A stretch of DNA of 64,000 nt from Leguminivora glycinivorella (GCF_023078275.1 NC_062990.1:13965549-14029548); one strand, 5' to 3'. Positions 49,941 to 61,675 are shown, counted from the first letter of the stretch. Program-made: numbers and translations. Notes: a model not told the origin generated them from the sequence alone.

Positions 49941-50074
49941 TATATTATGATATGATGGACGGCTGTCTATCATTTGTCACCATATCTGTCACGTTCTAAC
50001 AAGTATGTAAGTGCAAAAGTGATGCACGATATGACAAGTGACAAAAAAACGACCATGATACGGTTAAGACGCTA

Positions 50075-50635
50075 CGGGAGCGAAAATGCTAAAATGGAAA
50101 GGAGTCCCCATTTCAATTCGGGAATTTCAGTTAAATATACTAGTGTTATTAACTAGATTTATCGAAACAGAAATGTCCATTAAGAACAACTCAGTTAAAA
50201 GATATTGCGAAAAAATCTTTAAAATCGAGGTTTCGCTCTCGACTGTTTCCTCCTTCAAAACTTATTTGAACGGAATGATATTAGAGAATCTGAATAACAA
50301 TGAAATAATCTGTGTCGGACCGTTTAGATTTTTTGGCTAATTGTTACCGATCTTGAGTATCACACCTTTTTTTGAGCCATATTGAAAAAGGCCGTTTTTA
50401 GAAATATTTGATTGGCTCTAGCGTCTTTTATGAAAAAGGCCGTTTTTAGAAATATTTGATTGGCTCTAGCGTCTTTTAAAATAAAAATAGCAATAAAATC
50501 AAAACGGTCCGTACAGATAATAATAATAATAATCTGTGTTGAAAAAATCATTGCTCTATCTTCAAAAACCAAGGAGGAAATAGTCCAGAGCGTTTGTATG
50601 GAGAATTGACCTGTATCGTATCGTCTTAAGGGATG
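50075..50635. repeat. Dispersed repeat (ctcgactgtttcctcc), copy 1
   Basis: Recurs inverted at 58262-58757 ('tcgaggtttcgctctcgact', 'ggtccgtacagataataata', 'cattgctctatcttcaaaaa'). A 43-bp segment, 'gaaaaaggccgtttttagaa-atatttgattggctctagcg...', is tandemly duplicated here (50384-50480). Class unknown. Confidence 0.78.
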
Positions 50636-50642
50636 TGAAAGT

Positions 50643-51360
50643 ATAAGTGTATTATATGTAAAAAAATAATATAAATAAATATTGGGGGACACCTTACACA
50701 GATCAACTTAGCCCCAAACTAAGCAAAGCTTGTACTATGGGTGCTAAGCGACAATATACATACTTAAATAGATAAATACAGACATATATACATAGAAGAC
50801 ATCCATGACTCAGGAACAAATATCTGTGCTCATCACACAAATAAATGCCCTTACCATAGAGGAATAAGTAAGGGAAGAGTTGTAACTCCATACATCAGTA
50901 AATGCGAGTTATTTGTAGTGACATCTATCGTCATTCACTCGTCAATCACGCGCCAACTAGCGTAAATTATCAGTACTGCTACTCGACACTAGGTGCCGAC
51001 AGTGTTGCGTTTGCCAAAAATGTAATATTAAAACAGTTTACACCTTATATTATAAGCTGAAGTAATTGAAAGCAAAGTACTGATTAATACTATTGTAATA
51101 TTAGCTAAAAATTGTTGAGCAATAGAGTTTTTGTTCGTCGTGACGTCTATTGACAAGTAGCAGTACTGATAATTTACGCTAGTTGGCGCGTGATTGACGA
51201 GTGAATGACGATAGATGTCACTACAAATAACTCGCATTTACTGATGTATGGAGTTACAACTCTTCCCTTACTTATTTCCTCTATGCCCTTACCGGGATTC
51301 GAACCTGGGCCCGCGGCTCAGCAGGCAGGGTCACTACCGACTGAGCCAGACCGGTCGTCC
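50643..51360 (-). mobile_element. tRNA-derived SINE split by a MULE-like MITE
   Basis: Tail part 50643-50855 and tRNA head 51285-51360 are the two halves of the family seen at 48.0 kb, separated exactly by the element at 50856-51284. Confidence 0.85.
50856..51284. mobile_element. MULE-like MITE, 9-bp target duplication
   Basis: GCCCTTACC flanks both sides (50847-50855, 51285-51293). Terminal inverted repeats of about 133 bp start ATAGAGGAATAAGTAAGGGA and differ only by a one-base indel and a few sites. Nine-base duplications with long termini fit Mutator-like elements (inference; Merlin also makes 8-9 bp). A second copy is at 54660-55372. Confidence 0.82.
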
Positions 51361-51702
51361 ATAGAAAATATTTCACATAATATGTTAATGAGTTTCAGTA
51401 TGGCAATGGCCAATGTGTATACCCTTAGTAACATTATTGTTTAAATAAACGAAGTAGTTAACGTAACAGGAAAATATAACTAAATAATAATCACAACATA
51501 TGGTTTACCCCGGCTTATTAACATAAATACCATGGACGACTGTTTCGAAGGACGATATAGGTACCTAACGGTGCTGTTACACTGGCAACGCGATAGGCTA
51601 CTAGACTCTTATCGAATTTGGCACAAGAAATGATTGTTTCCTGTAGTATTTGACATTAGGCTTCGTATTTTCGATTAAAAATATGTGTAATATTTATTTT
51701 AA
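51361..51702. other. Unassigned stretch
   Basis: No recognisable feature. Confidence 0.4.
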
Positions 51703-52418
51703 CCCGTGGAGCGACATCCCGCCAAAATTCAAAATGGCCGTAAGTGCCCAGCGAATTTGAGTAGAAAAACTTGAGGTTACCTTTTGATACTTCATTTGAA
51801 ATTGTGCTTATCTTTTATAATTATATAACATATGTCATACATCGTTAGAAAGCTGCATAAATATGCTGTACATGACAATTATAAAAATGTAACTAACCTG
51901 TGATTATCAATCCTAAAACAAACATTCCTTTTCGAGTTTCATTTGTTTGTATTATTTTTCATTTGTTTATGTCACTCATTAAAACACTTTGCCTTTTTTA
52001 CAAATAACTCGTTTACATATTTCACATTTATTATTAAAGTATTTTGATTTTTATAAAATTCCGCGTCGATAGATACCATTTGTTTTCACCAAGACGCACT
52101 ATGCACTACACAATAACTATTTATTTACGCAATGTTTTTGCGCGCTCAACGCGCCGCCATGCCGCCATTTAAGGTCACGTTTCGGAAATTTATTATTTTT
52201 GGTGCCTTGGATTCGAGTAAAATGCCGAATATCAGCGTTTTTATGTTGGTGGAACTGTCTCACGCTGATTTTTAATCTAATCAGGACTGACAACACAACC
52301 GAATCTGACAAAGAAGTCCACCAATAGCAACACTACTCTTATAGACACGGTGTGTCCATAGGGCGCTACCCGCCAAAAAAAGTTATGGACACACCGTGTC
52401 TATAGGACGCTCCACGGG
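51703..52418. mobile_element. CCCGTGGAGCG-terminated element
   Basis: CCCGTGGAGCG (51703) and CGCTCCACGGG (ending 52418) are inverted termini. The left flank is TTAA; the right is TAAC, so a TTAA duplication (piggyBac-like) is only half supported. 52340-52360 and 52384-52404 form a perfect 21-bp hairpin (TATAGACACGGTGTGTCCAT...). The middle (51780-52320) has no identified frame. Confidence 0.6.
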
Positions 52419-52734
52419 TAACTTTGGCCACCGAAAACGCTGTCAGACGTGTAGTGACGTCATTAGAACCTAATTTAACTTCATGCCGAGTCAATCACTG
52501 GCATGATGAAAATGCCTCATAATCATAACTCAAATGTCAGAAAATTTTGTGCTCAATTCGATTTACGTCATGCGCAGACAATCTATAGATTAACATGGCT
52601 AATGATGTTTTTGCCTAATTAAGTTAGAGTAAACTTTATAAATGTTTTTTGTGGTTTTCAAGTCGTAATAAAATATGGTAGTATTTTTTTTCGGTTAATT
52701 ATACAGTAATAAATAATATGAAATAGACTTTAAA
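52419..52734. other. Unassigned stretch
   Basis: No recognisable feature. Confidence 0.4.
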
Positions 52735-53316
52735 AACCGGCCAAGAGCGTGTCGGGCCACGCTCAGTGTAGGGTTCCGTAGTTTTCCGTATTTTTCTCAA
52801 AAACTACTGAACCTATCAAGTTCAAAATAATTTTCCTAGAAAGTCTTTATAAAGTTCTACTTTTGTGATTTTTTTCATATTTTTTAAACATATGGTTCAA
52901 AAGTTAGAGGGGGGGGGACGCACTTTTTTTTCCTTTATGAGCGATTATTTGCGAAAATATTAATATTATCAAAAAACGATCTTAGTAAACCCTTATTCAT
53001 TTTTAAATACCTATCCAACAATATATCACACGTTGGGGTTGGAATGAAAAAAAATATCAGCCCCCACTTTACATGTAGGGGAGGTACCCTAATAAAACAT
53101 TTTTGTCCATTTTTTATTTTTGCACTTTGTTGACGTGATTGATATACATATTAGTACCAAATTTCAGCTTTCTAGTGCTAACGGTTACTGAGATTATCCG
53201 CGGACGGACGGACGGACGGACGGACGGACGGACGGACGGACGGACGGACGGACGGACGGACAGACAGACATGGCGAAACTATAAGGGTTCCTAGTTGACT
53301 ACGGAACCCTAAAAAG
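52735..53316 (-). repeat. GGGTTCCGTAGTC repeat, full copy with long (CGGA)n
   Basis: Reverse of 26798-27340. The CGGA tetranucleotide run (53197-53262) is about 16 units, against 4-6 in the other copies. Confidence 0.83.
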
Positions 53317-53730
53317 GGTCAAGTAGCCTATCGCTAGCAACTCACATACCTAGCCTTATCAGAGATTTAACATACACTCACAGAACTTAATTTAGATAGA
53401 AGAAACAAATTCATATATTTGTATAGGGGCCGAGCGTGTCAAATTTTGTACTGAAGTTGATTCTTGCCTGTAATTTTAAATATGTCTCAGGCTCTTGATT
53501 GTTCATAATTTTTGTGTTGTTGCAATTGAATATCACGTAACGAGGCATTTTTTATGTTTTGGTTGACTTCAACTTACAAAAATTGACGCCCGAAAGCTGC
53601 AAGCTGCGAGTAAAGACGGACAACTCAGTGGATTTCACTGAGTTCATTTGACACGCTAAGTAGATACGTTTGCTTGATCTATGGTATATATGACATCTGT
53701 GCATACACTAGAGAAATTTCGTCGGGTACC
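53317..53730. other. Unassigned stretch
   Basis: No recognisable feature. Confidence 0.4.
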
Positions 53731-53911
53731 ACGGCGGGCGGGTGGTCTAGTGGTAATGACGTTAGCCGCGTAAGCTGAAGACCCGGGTTCGATTCCCGAC
53801 GCGGCCACCAGTGAGCCTTGTCGTTTGTTTTTCATGTATGATATCTATTTCAATTTATAATTTATTTATAGTATGTGACTACTTGAAAAAGAACAAATCA
53901 AATAAATAAAC
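53731..53911 (+). mobile_element. Second tRNA-derived SINE type
   Basis: Head 53740-53805 has an A box 'gtggtctagtggtaatgac', an anticodon-like stem TTAGC/GCTGA and a B box 'gggttcgattccc'. It is followed by a short body ('agtgagccttgtcgtttgtt', 'gtgactacttgaaaaagaac') and an (AAAT)n tail (53898-53911). Position 33 is not U and the T stem has a mismatch, so it is SINE-like, not a tRNA gene. One copy only. Confidence 0.65.
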
Positions 53912-54324
53912 TTAGAAAGAAAAAAACCGCCTTCAAAAAATAAGCGCGTAAGAAAACACGGAGAAACTAAAAAGCAAAAAATAACATGATGATTAGATTT
54001 CCTACCTAAACCTAAATATCTAAACATCCAAATTATAAAATAATCAATTAGTTTTGTAGTTTTGTAACCGATAGAGATACACAGTCAGACATGCGGTAAT
54101 TCCATAATTATATTCTATAGTTACTTATATAGTACCTATGAGTAATTAATATTGGTCACCGAGGGAAAATGAACATAGGTAATTAGAACAAAAATAATAA
54201 GAATAGGAATTGTAAAGTTAATTTCAGTAGGTAAGTGTTGTAACGTTGATTTAAAGCCAGAGTATTTATTAGAATGAGTTTCTGACGTTAAAATACCCAC
54301 GTCATTGTATGGAGAAATTAAACA
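53912..54324. other. Unassigned AT-rich stretch
   Basis: No recognisable feature. Confidence 0.45.
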
Positions 54325-54530
54325 CTCAACGGTTCACTATTGTCTTGCAGAAACTTTTTTCGCATAGATATATTGAATTTATATAATAATTGTTGGCAGA
54401 AGTCACATTTGGCAGAAACACCTTACGCAGAATATGCTTTGACATAAATAATTTCGCAGATTTTTATAATACCGAATCGTACTTTGGCATAATGTTGATG
54501 AGCAAAATATCGGCATAATTTATCGTTTTC
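54325..54530. repeat. Short-word repeat element, partial third copy
   Basis: 'ggttcactattgtcttgcag...gaagtcacatttggcagaaa...aataccgaatcgtactttgg' parallels 35403-35570. Confidence 0.7.
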
Positions 54531-54659
54531 TTAAATAGGTACAGTCAACCAATTAGAATCCTAGGCCACTCTAAGACCCTGTCGTATTGACACCGTGCTT
54601 TATTTGCTATAGAAGTCAGTTTGACTTTACTGTGTAAAGGTTCTACCTGGCCTAGGATC

Positions 54660-55372
54660 ATAAAGGAATAAGTTAAGGAAGAGTTGTAACTCTACATCAG
54701 TAAATGCAAGTTATTTGTATAGGCATAGTTATATGACATCTAGTGACAATCACGCGTCAATAACGCGTCAAATAGCGTGAATTATCAGTACCACCACTCG
54801 ATACTAGGTGTCACAGTGTCTCGTATGCCAAAAATTTAATATTACTAGTAGAACACTGGGGAGTGTTATAATAATAATAGGTTTGACGCTTGACATGACT
54901 GTCTGTCTGTGGCATCATACCTCCCGAACGAATCAATCGATTTTGATTAAATAAAATATTACACGTCAACGTAGAACACTTGTATTACAAGCAATTGAAA
55001 ACAGAATACTGATTAATACTATTGTAGTATGAGCTAAAAAAATTAGTGAGCATTAGACTTTTCGTTCGTCGCGACATCTATTGACAAGTAGCAGTATTGA
55101 TAATTTACGCTAGTTGATGCGTGATTGTCGCTAGATGTCTCTTAACTTTGCCTATACAAATAACTCGCATTTACTGATGTATGACGGAAAATAACAATCG
55201 CATTGTTAATATTCTTTTATTTATTGTACATGGTTTTTAGTTTTAAGCTAACTATAAGACAGTGCTCTTGCATGACCATGTACCTAATTTATGTTATGTA
55301 ACACCTCTTGTAACCATGGTTTCGCATGAAATAAATGAAATAAATGAAATAAATGAGTTACAACTCTTCTAT
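54660..55372. mobile_element. MULE-like MITE with two internal inserts
   Basis: Same termini as 50856-51284, flanked by GCCTAGGAT (54650-54658 and 55373-55381). It contains a fragment of the CCCCCGACGC repeat (about 54862-54945) and a LINE 3' end with an (AAATAAATG)n tail (about 55184-55355) that cuts the right arm. Confidence 0.8.
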
Positions 55373-55381
55373 GCCTAGGAT

Positions 55382-55984
55382 TCAGATTGGATGACTGAGG
55401 TACATGTACACTTATGTCGTATCGAGATAAACTCGTCTAACTTTGAAATTGTTATTTCGAGAACCATGGTTATTGTTATAAGAAATATGGTTTTCATAAA
55501 GAAATCAACCCTTGTAATCATTAATTATTTCTCTCACGCAAAAAATTAAATCCAATTGTATTCATCCTCTAGATCCTTCTCCCCCGCCCGCCAACAAAAC
55601 ACGTACTGAAAGATGAGAGCAAATTATTCAAACGTGTAGAACATAAAATTATAGATGGTGATATTAAAGGTGCCGCCCAAATGCTATACTTGGGTATTTC
55701 TATTTTTTTGTGCCACTTTTATGAAGTGTGATATTTAAAAAAAAATGCTATTTCTACTCAGAATTACTAGCTTTTTCAATCCTAAGTAGTTAAAAAAATT
55801 GTCCCATACGATTTTTTCTTATTTTGTTACCATTTCCGTACATGTTGTATGGGAAAAGTAACAAAAGAGGAAAGTAACAAAAATGTATGGAAATTCTGGG
55901 ACACTTTTTGTCTCCCAGTGAGATTGAAAGTACTCGTGATTCTGAGTACAATTGACCTAAAATTCCCTAAAACAATCAAAAATT
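55382..55984. other. Unassigned AT-rich stretch
   Basis: 55790-55900 has a weak inverted repeat ('tgttaccatttccgtacatg', 'catgttgtatgggaaaagta'). Nothing else seen. Confidence 0.4.
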
Positions 55985-56136
55985 TTTTTTTTTTTATACT
56001 ATTTCGGTGGCAAACAAGTATACGGCCCGCCTGATGTAAAGCGGTCACCGTTACCCATGGACGCCTGCAACTCAAACAGTGTCACATGCGCGTTGCCACC
56101 CCATTAGAAACTTGTACATTCCCTTTTGCTGTGTTA
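55985..56136 (-). mobile_element. LINE 3' end, HRQGAHPHTL family
   Basis: 'tggcaaacaagtatacggcc-cgcctgatgtaaagcggtc...cacatgcgcgttgcca' matches the 3' UTR and last codons at 38030-38130. Confidence 0.7.
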
Positions 56137-56400
56137 AGTACACAGTAGTGTTATTGGCAAAAAAAAAGAAATGCTCACTTGGTGAAATGAGAAGGTCCGT
56201 TCAAACTTTGCATAATGACTTTTGAGGTCATAATGAACAACTTTTAGGGACCAATGCTGAAATCGATAATAAAATTGGCAGTTTCTTACATTTCGACTAC
56301 AGTCATGATTCCGCTCATTTTGTTGTTTGCGGACAATGTTGGTGAATTTTGCAGAAAATGTCTTTTATTTTTAAACATATTTTGTTTTGGTTAATTTATT

Positions 56401-56965
56401 GTACAGTCAAGTGCAATAGTTATTTGTTATACAAGAGGGCGAAGTTGTATTTTAACGCCGAGTGTGGAATTGAAAAACGAGCAAGTGAAAGGATTCTATA
56501 GTTGAACCACGAGCGAAGCGAGTGGTTCAAGAATAGAATCCTGAACTTGCGAGTTTTTTAACACATGAGAAGTAAAATACATTTGCACCCGAGTGTAACA
56601 CAAAACTTTTCCCCTCACTATAGCGAGGAAACTACAACGCAAAAATGCGTTTATCACTGCTTCCAGTAGTTCCACAGGTGGTAAATTATCTTTATTACTA
56701 GATTCACCTACTTTTATCAATTTTAAAGCAGTTAATTTGACTTTATTCAAGGTCAAATTACTTTACCCACTAGTGGATAAAATGCGTTTTTACCCGCTGG
56801 TATTAAAGGACAAAACACGTGTTTCCGAGCTAGTGAGGGGAAAAAATACGTATCGATTTTATCCGCTCAAAAATATGTACCGAGACCTTATTCCGCCGAC
56901 ATAAAGTGCTATGGGACATATTTTTGATAAGTTGTACGCACCCATATTTTTACACTTGACTGTAC
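56401..56965. mobile_element. GTACAGTCAAGTG MITE split by another MITE
   Basis: Intact termini as at 10316-10455. 'caagtgc' and 'aaaaatacgtatcga' are separated by the 430-bp insert. Confidence 0.8.
56416..56845 (-). mobile_element. CCCCTCACTAGCTCGG-family MITE, full copy
   Basis: Full-length unit from 'tagttatttgttatacaaga-gggcg' to 'agctagtgaggggaaaa'. It is the inverse of 57107-57540. Confidence 0.82.
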
Positions 56966-57106
56966 CTATTGCTTTCATTGTATCTTTTGACATTTTATTT
57001 TATTTTAATTTTAATTACTATCGATATATGCTTAAATATTTTGGTAACATTGTTGTTTAATAACAAAATTTTATAGGGTTTTATGTTAATTTGAATGTTT
57101 ATTTTA

Positions 57107-57540
57107 TTTTTCCCCTCACTAGCTCGGAAACACGTGTTTTGTCCTTTAATACCAGCGGGTAAAAACGCATTTTATCCACTAGTGGGTAAAGTAATTTGAC
57201 CTTGAATAAAGTCAAATTAACTGCTTTAAAATTGATAAAAGTAGGTGAATCTAGTAATTAAGATGATTTACCACCTGTGGAACTACTGGAAGCAGTGATA
57301 AACGCATTTTTTTGCGTTGTAGTTTCCTCGCTATAGTGAGGGGAAAAGTTTTGTGTTACACTCGGGTGCAAATGTATTTTACTTCTCGTGTGTTAAAAAA
57401 ACTCGCAAGTTCAGGATTCTATTCTCGAACCACTCGCTTCGCTCGTGGTTCAACTATAGAATCCTTTCACTTGCTCGTTTTTCAATTCCACACTCGGCGT
57501 TAAAATACAACTTTGCGCCCTTGTATAACAAATAACTATT
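57107..57540 (+). mobile_element. CCCCTCACTAGCTCGG-family MITE, full copy
   Basis: Near-identical inverted twin of 56416-56845, the pair forming 430-bp arms around a 260-bp spacer. Confidence 0.82.
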
Positions 57541-57825
57541 GTACTGTTTCTTTTTTTTTTTATGTGTGGTTAGTGTCTTACTTATTAAAAGGACTTGTAG
57601 TCTCAAGTAAACGTTTTGGTGTTAAACTGTAAGTTTATATTGAAATTAAATAAATGAAATGAAATGAAATTTCTATGTAGCAGCCAATTTTTTTTTCGCG
57701 ATTTCAGCATTGGTCCCATAATAAAAGTTGTTCATTATGACCTCAAAAGTCACTATGCAAAGTTTGAAAGGTCCTTTTTATTTCACCCTGTATAATTAAA
57801 ATAACTAGCACATTAAACATAACCA

Positions 57826-58054
57826 CAAAATTAAAAAAAAAAAAAACCCCGACCGCGACATAGTAAACCGATTTTCATGGAACATGGCTAAGAACACTCC
57901 CGACTAACTCAGCTTTCAGACAAAAAAAAACTAAATCTAAATCGGTTCATCCGTTCGGGAGCTACGATGCCACAGACCGACACACACACAGACACAGACA
58001 GACAGACACGTCAAACTTATAGCACCCCGTCGTTTTTGCGTCAGGGGTTAAAAA
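57826..58054 (-). repeat. CCCCCGACGC repeat, full copy
   Basis: From 'cacaaaattaaaaaaaaa' to 'gtttttgcgtcaggggtta', with a short (GACA)n. Confidence 0.8.
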
Positions 58055-58261
58055 TACAATTTCGCGTGTGGAAAACTATAGTATGTGGATGCAAACTAGA
58101 ACAATGACCCTTATAGTTACTGTTAACAACAAATCAAAAATAAAATCAAACTAAAAATAGAACCGCGAATCTAAAAACACGGATTGCCAAAAACTCGCCC
58201 ACTCGTGTATTTCCCAGTCTGCTGAAATAAACGTTTTAGTTATTAATTCAATTAAGACGAT
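58055..58261. other. Unassigned stretch
   Basis: No recognisable feature. Confidence 0.4.
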
Positions 58262-58757
58262 ACAGGAGGGGGTCAATTCTCCATACAAACGCTCTCGACT
58301 ATTTCCTCCCTGGTTTTTGAAGATAGAGCAATGATTTCTTCAACACAGATTGTTATTATTTTTATCTGTGTCGGACCGTTTTGATTTTTTTGAAATTCTG
58401 CTTTTTAAAGACTCTAGAGCCAATCAAAAATTTCCAAAAACGGCCTTTTTCATTGTGGCGCAAAAAAAGGTGTGATACTCAAGATTGGTAACAATTTTTT
58501 CAATTATTTCATTATTATTCAGATTCTCAAATTTCGTTCCGATTGATTAAGTTTTGAAGGAGGAAAGAGTCGAGAGCGGAACCTCAATTTTAAAGATTTT
58601 TTTTTACTTTTTATATCTTTTGACCGAGTTGTTCTTAATGGACAATTTTTTTTCGATAAATCTAGTTAATAACACTTGTATATTTAACTAAAATTCCCAA
58701 GTTGAAAGGGGGGCTCCTTTCTATTTTAGCATTTTCGCTACCGTATCCCCTTAAAAC
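58262..58757. repeat. Dispersed repeat (ctcgactgtttcctcc), inverted copy 2
   Basis: Reverse counterpart of 50075-50635, with the 43-bp segment present once. Confidence 0.78.
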
Positions 58758-58783
58758 TAAATTACAACTAGGAAGCACATCAC

Positions 58784-59006
58784 GGACAATCGCGATCAAA
58801 TATATGAAAGAGGCGCGTTCCTACGCACACAATCTAAGCTCGTGTAGGTGAACGCGTACCATGTTTATAAGTGAGATATATGACAGGTCTACTTATCGCG
58901 GTGTTGACAGGCTGTAACTGTGAGGTAACCGAGAGGGGGTGAGCGACCCTTTCAGCGGGGAGTGGGAGTGGCCATACTGTACGATAGTACTCTTTATTAT
59001 ACTGTG
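58784..59006 (-). mobile_element. CACAGTATA-family MITE
   Basis: Full reverse copy ending 'tctttattatactgtg'. Confidence 0.75.
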
Positions 59007-59511
59007 ACTGAAGCGTAGTTTAGTAGTTTTATTTGACGCGTTGTCGGGGGCGGCGCGTGTTTAGCGTTTAATTTTTGTCTATGTCTGTGTTTTTTGTTTG
59101 TGATAAAATAGTGATATGGTGATAAAAATAGTGATATAGTGATAAAATTGTGCACTTAATGTTGGAAGGTATTTATAATATTTTTTGTTGCTATGCGAAG
59201 ATGTTAATTTTTTTATTGAACAAAATACATATGTTTATTTAAAACATAGATCAAAATACAAATTCAAGGATTTTATTAAATAAACGGTAAAAAAGAAACA
59301 ATTTTTGTGACGTAAATTTTTTCAATTACAAATTATATATTATTTTATTCATAATAATGGTAAACCTATATTTTTCCTAATAAGATAATATAGTAAAATA
59401 TTGATGAATTGCGTAATATGCAAATATACTCGTAATTAATTTTAAGTATAATAATCTAACTATGTGAGTTGTATAGTAAACAGTATTGTATTGTATCTAT
59501 TGTATAATATA
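59007..59511. other. Unassigned stretch
   Basis: 59100-59150 has three tandem 'gtgata(a/t)(a/g)' words (aaaatagtgatatggtgata). No gene recognised. Confidence 0.45.
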
Positions 59512-59676
59512 CTAGCTTTTTCCCGCGGCTTCGCTCGCGTTAGTAGCCTATGTCACTCTCCATCCCTTCAACTATCTCCACCTAAAAAATCACGTCGATT
59601 CGTCGCTCCGTTTTGCCGTGAAAGACGGACAAACAAACAGACACACACACTTTCCCATTTATAATATTAGTATGGA
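59512..59676 (-). mobile_element. Lep1-type Helitron
   Basis: In reverse TCCATACTAATATTATAAAT to CCGCGGGAAAAAGCTAG, with a ~20-bp internal deletion after 'cgcgtta'. Confidence 0.85.
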
Positions 59677-60904
59677 TTATGCGTACGTATGTGGGCATGT
59701 TTATGCCATATATTCATCTGCATTGATACTGTACTCATTTTGATGAATTAGAATTCATTTGTTTTTATGATACTGACTCTATGTAACTACAAGTAACTAT
59801 AAGCGAATGCTTTCAAACGTTATAAAGTTAAAAAAATATATACACAAAAGCAGCCAAAATGTGTGGGTATCTTTTTTATTATACTATTTAAATACCGATA
59901 CATAAATAGTTTTGATTTAAATTGACTCAAAAAATATATAAAATTATTTTGCATCCATCCATGTAGTCAGTAATTACAGGGTGTCCAAAAATACGTTACG
60001 TAAATTATGCAGGCAAATTAAAATAACGATTAAATGCAAAATATATTATTTCAGCTTCGATACACAAACAAAAATATTCGGTAAAATTATTGATTGTAAA
60101 AATCTTGTAAAATTAATATTGAATTCATAAATTAAAATTAAGTAATTTTTTTTGTCGTGTAAATATTAGGTTTAAGATCATTTAATCTCATAAGAATTAC
60201 ATACAATTCACTTAACGAGATTAATAAACAAATAAATTTAGTTTAGAACGCACAAAGAAACTTAAATGACTTAACTTAAAGAGGTAGTTCTCTATATCTA
60301 TTTCAGTTTATAATTAAAGTTAACTTCAATATTATGAAATTTTTGGTTCTAGTAAACCGTTTAGGGTTAACTTTCTCCATGGGTACATATTATATCATTT
60401 TCCGTGTGTTACTATTTGTAACATACTCTAAAAACTAAACAGAGTTTTAGGTTATAAAATGACTAGGAATTAAGAAGCAGAGCTAAAATTCTGTTCTACT
60501 TACGTCACGGTCTGCCAGAAAGAGACGACACTACATATCTTAGTATGTTGAAAAGAGATAAAACATGTGTCTGTGAAAAAACGTCCATGCATGTTTTGGC
60601 ACACAAAAAGTTCAAGGTTAGGCGGCGATTTGTGGATATTCGAATGTGGAGTGTAATGGATGGTAATAAGGTTGGGATTTCTTTGATTTAGGTTCGCTTC
60701 CATGGCGACGCCTGTTCGAAAATTAAAAGTTGTTATTATTTATTTATTGTTGGTTAATTTTGCTATGTGAATATAGGTCATATTGTACTTACTAACTTAT
60801 GGTATCTATTTTAAAGTTTCGAAAATGCTATTTTTAATCCCTGACGCAAAAACAACAGGGTGTTATAAGATTAATCAACTTAGCCACGATTTTATTGAAA
60901 TGAA
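59677..60904. other. Long unassigned AT-rich stretch
   Basis: 59975-60000 'tacagggtgtccaaaaatac' resembles a MITE terminus without a visible partner. 60830-60870 is a scrap of the CCCCCGACGC repeat (atccctgacgcaaaaacaac). No gene recognised. Confidence 0.45.
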
Positions 60905-61083
60905 ATGAACACATACATACATACATACAATCACGCCTGTATCCCATAAAGGGGTAGGCAGAGCACATGAAACTACTAAAGCTTCAGGGCCACTCTTGGC
61001 AAATAAGGGGTTAAAAGAAAACGAAACTGTGGCATTGCAGTGACAGGTTGCCAGCCTCTCGACTACACCACAATTTAACCCAT
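60905..61083 (+). repeat. GGGGTAGGCAGAGCACATG repeat, cut by LINE-B
   Basis: Starts in (TACA)n and stops at 'cacaatttaacccata' where the LINE-B tail begins. Confidence 0.75.
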
Positions 61084-61393
61084 AAATGAAATGAAATATT
61101 TATTTTTTCCAAGTAGGCATATCACAATGCGCATATGAACGTGAAATAAAGCTACGCCGACTCTAACCCTACGCCTCAGCCTCGAGAAGATTTCAGTCCC
61201 CCCTCAGTTGGAGGGGGGTATCCACTATGGGACCGGCAAGAAACTCAGCGGGCCACTTTTTTTCCAAACATTACATCTTATAATTAACATGCATTAAATA
61301 ACAAGATACAATTTAAAAAGCAAAAGTATTCATAAAAAAAATATTAACAGACTAGGTATACCTACTCTATGGAAATTAATTTCAATAATTTAT
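61084..61393 (-). mobile_element. LINE-B 3' end, truncated copy
   Basis: (AAATG)n then 'atttattttttccaagtagg...agatttcagtcccccctcag' to 'ctatggaaattaatttcaat'. Confidence 0.8.
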
Positions 61394-61575
61394 ACAAAGT
61401 ACAAAAAGTCCAGGCCAGAAGTACTCGAAACCGACGAGCGTGTATAAGAAACGTTATGAAAGTGTGTGAAGCGAAAGTGATTTGTCAGGAATTCAGGATC
61501 GTAGTAAATGGAAATCCGTGATCTCTGCCTACCCTCTGGGAAACAGGTGTGATTGTATGTATGTATGTATGTATA
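61394..61575 (+). pseudogene. RTE-like LINE 3' fragment, YPSG-ending family
   Basis: Parallels 33340-33485 with a small duplication ('caggaattcaggatcg') and a frame-breaking deletion in 'ctaccctctggg', then (TGTA)n 61550-61575. Confidence 0.7.
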
Positions 61576-61675
61576 CAAAGTACAAATTGCTTACGCGGTA
61601 AAGTTGTGGATACATATTTTTGGCACTTTGTCCGTATCTATGATATAAAAAAAAAACTTATAACCTTGACTCTAA

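Larger units (their letters stand above)
56180..57790. mobile_element. GGTGAAATGARAAGG MITE, expanded by nested inserts
   Basis: Left part 56180-56345 and right part 57670-57790 are inverted-repeat halves ('gaaggtccgttcaaactttg' with 'caaagtttgaaaggtccttt', then 'ttcaccctg'). A compact relative is 62568-62791. The 1.3 kb between them contains the elements listed next and an (AAATG)n LINE tail (57648-57668). Confidence 0.72.

Noticed and set aside
50086..50340. 84-codon open frame as a small host gene
   Set aside because: It lies in a dispersed repeat whose other copy (58.3-58.8 kb) does not keep the frame.
53740..53805. tRNA gene
   Set aside because: Position 33 is not U, the T stem has a mismatch, and the sequence continues into a SINE-like body and (AAAT)n tail.
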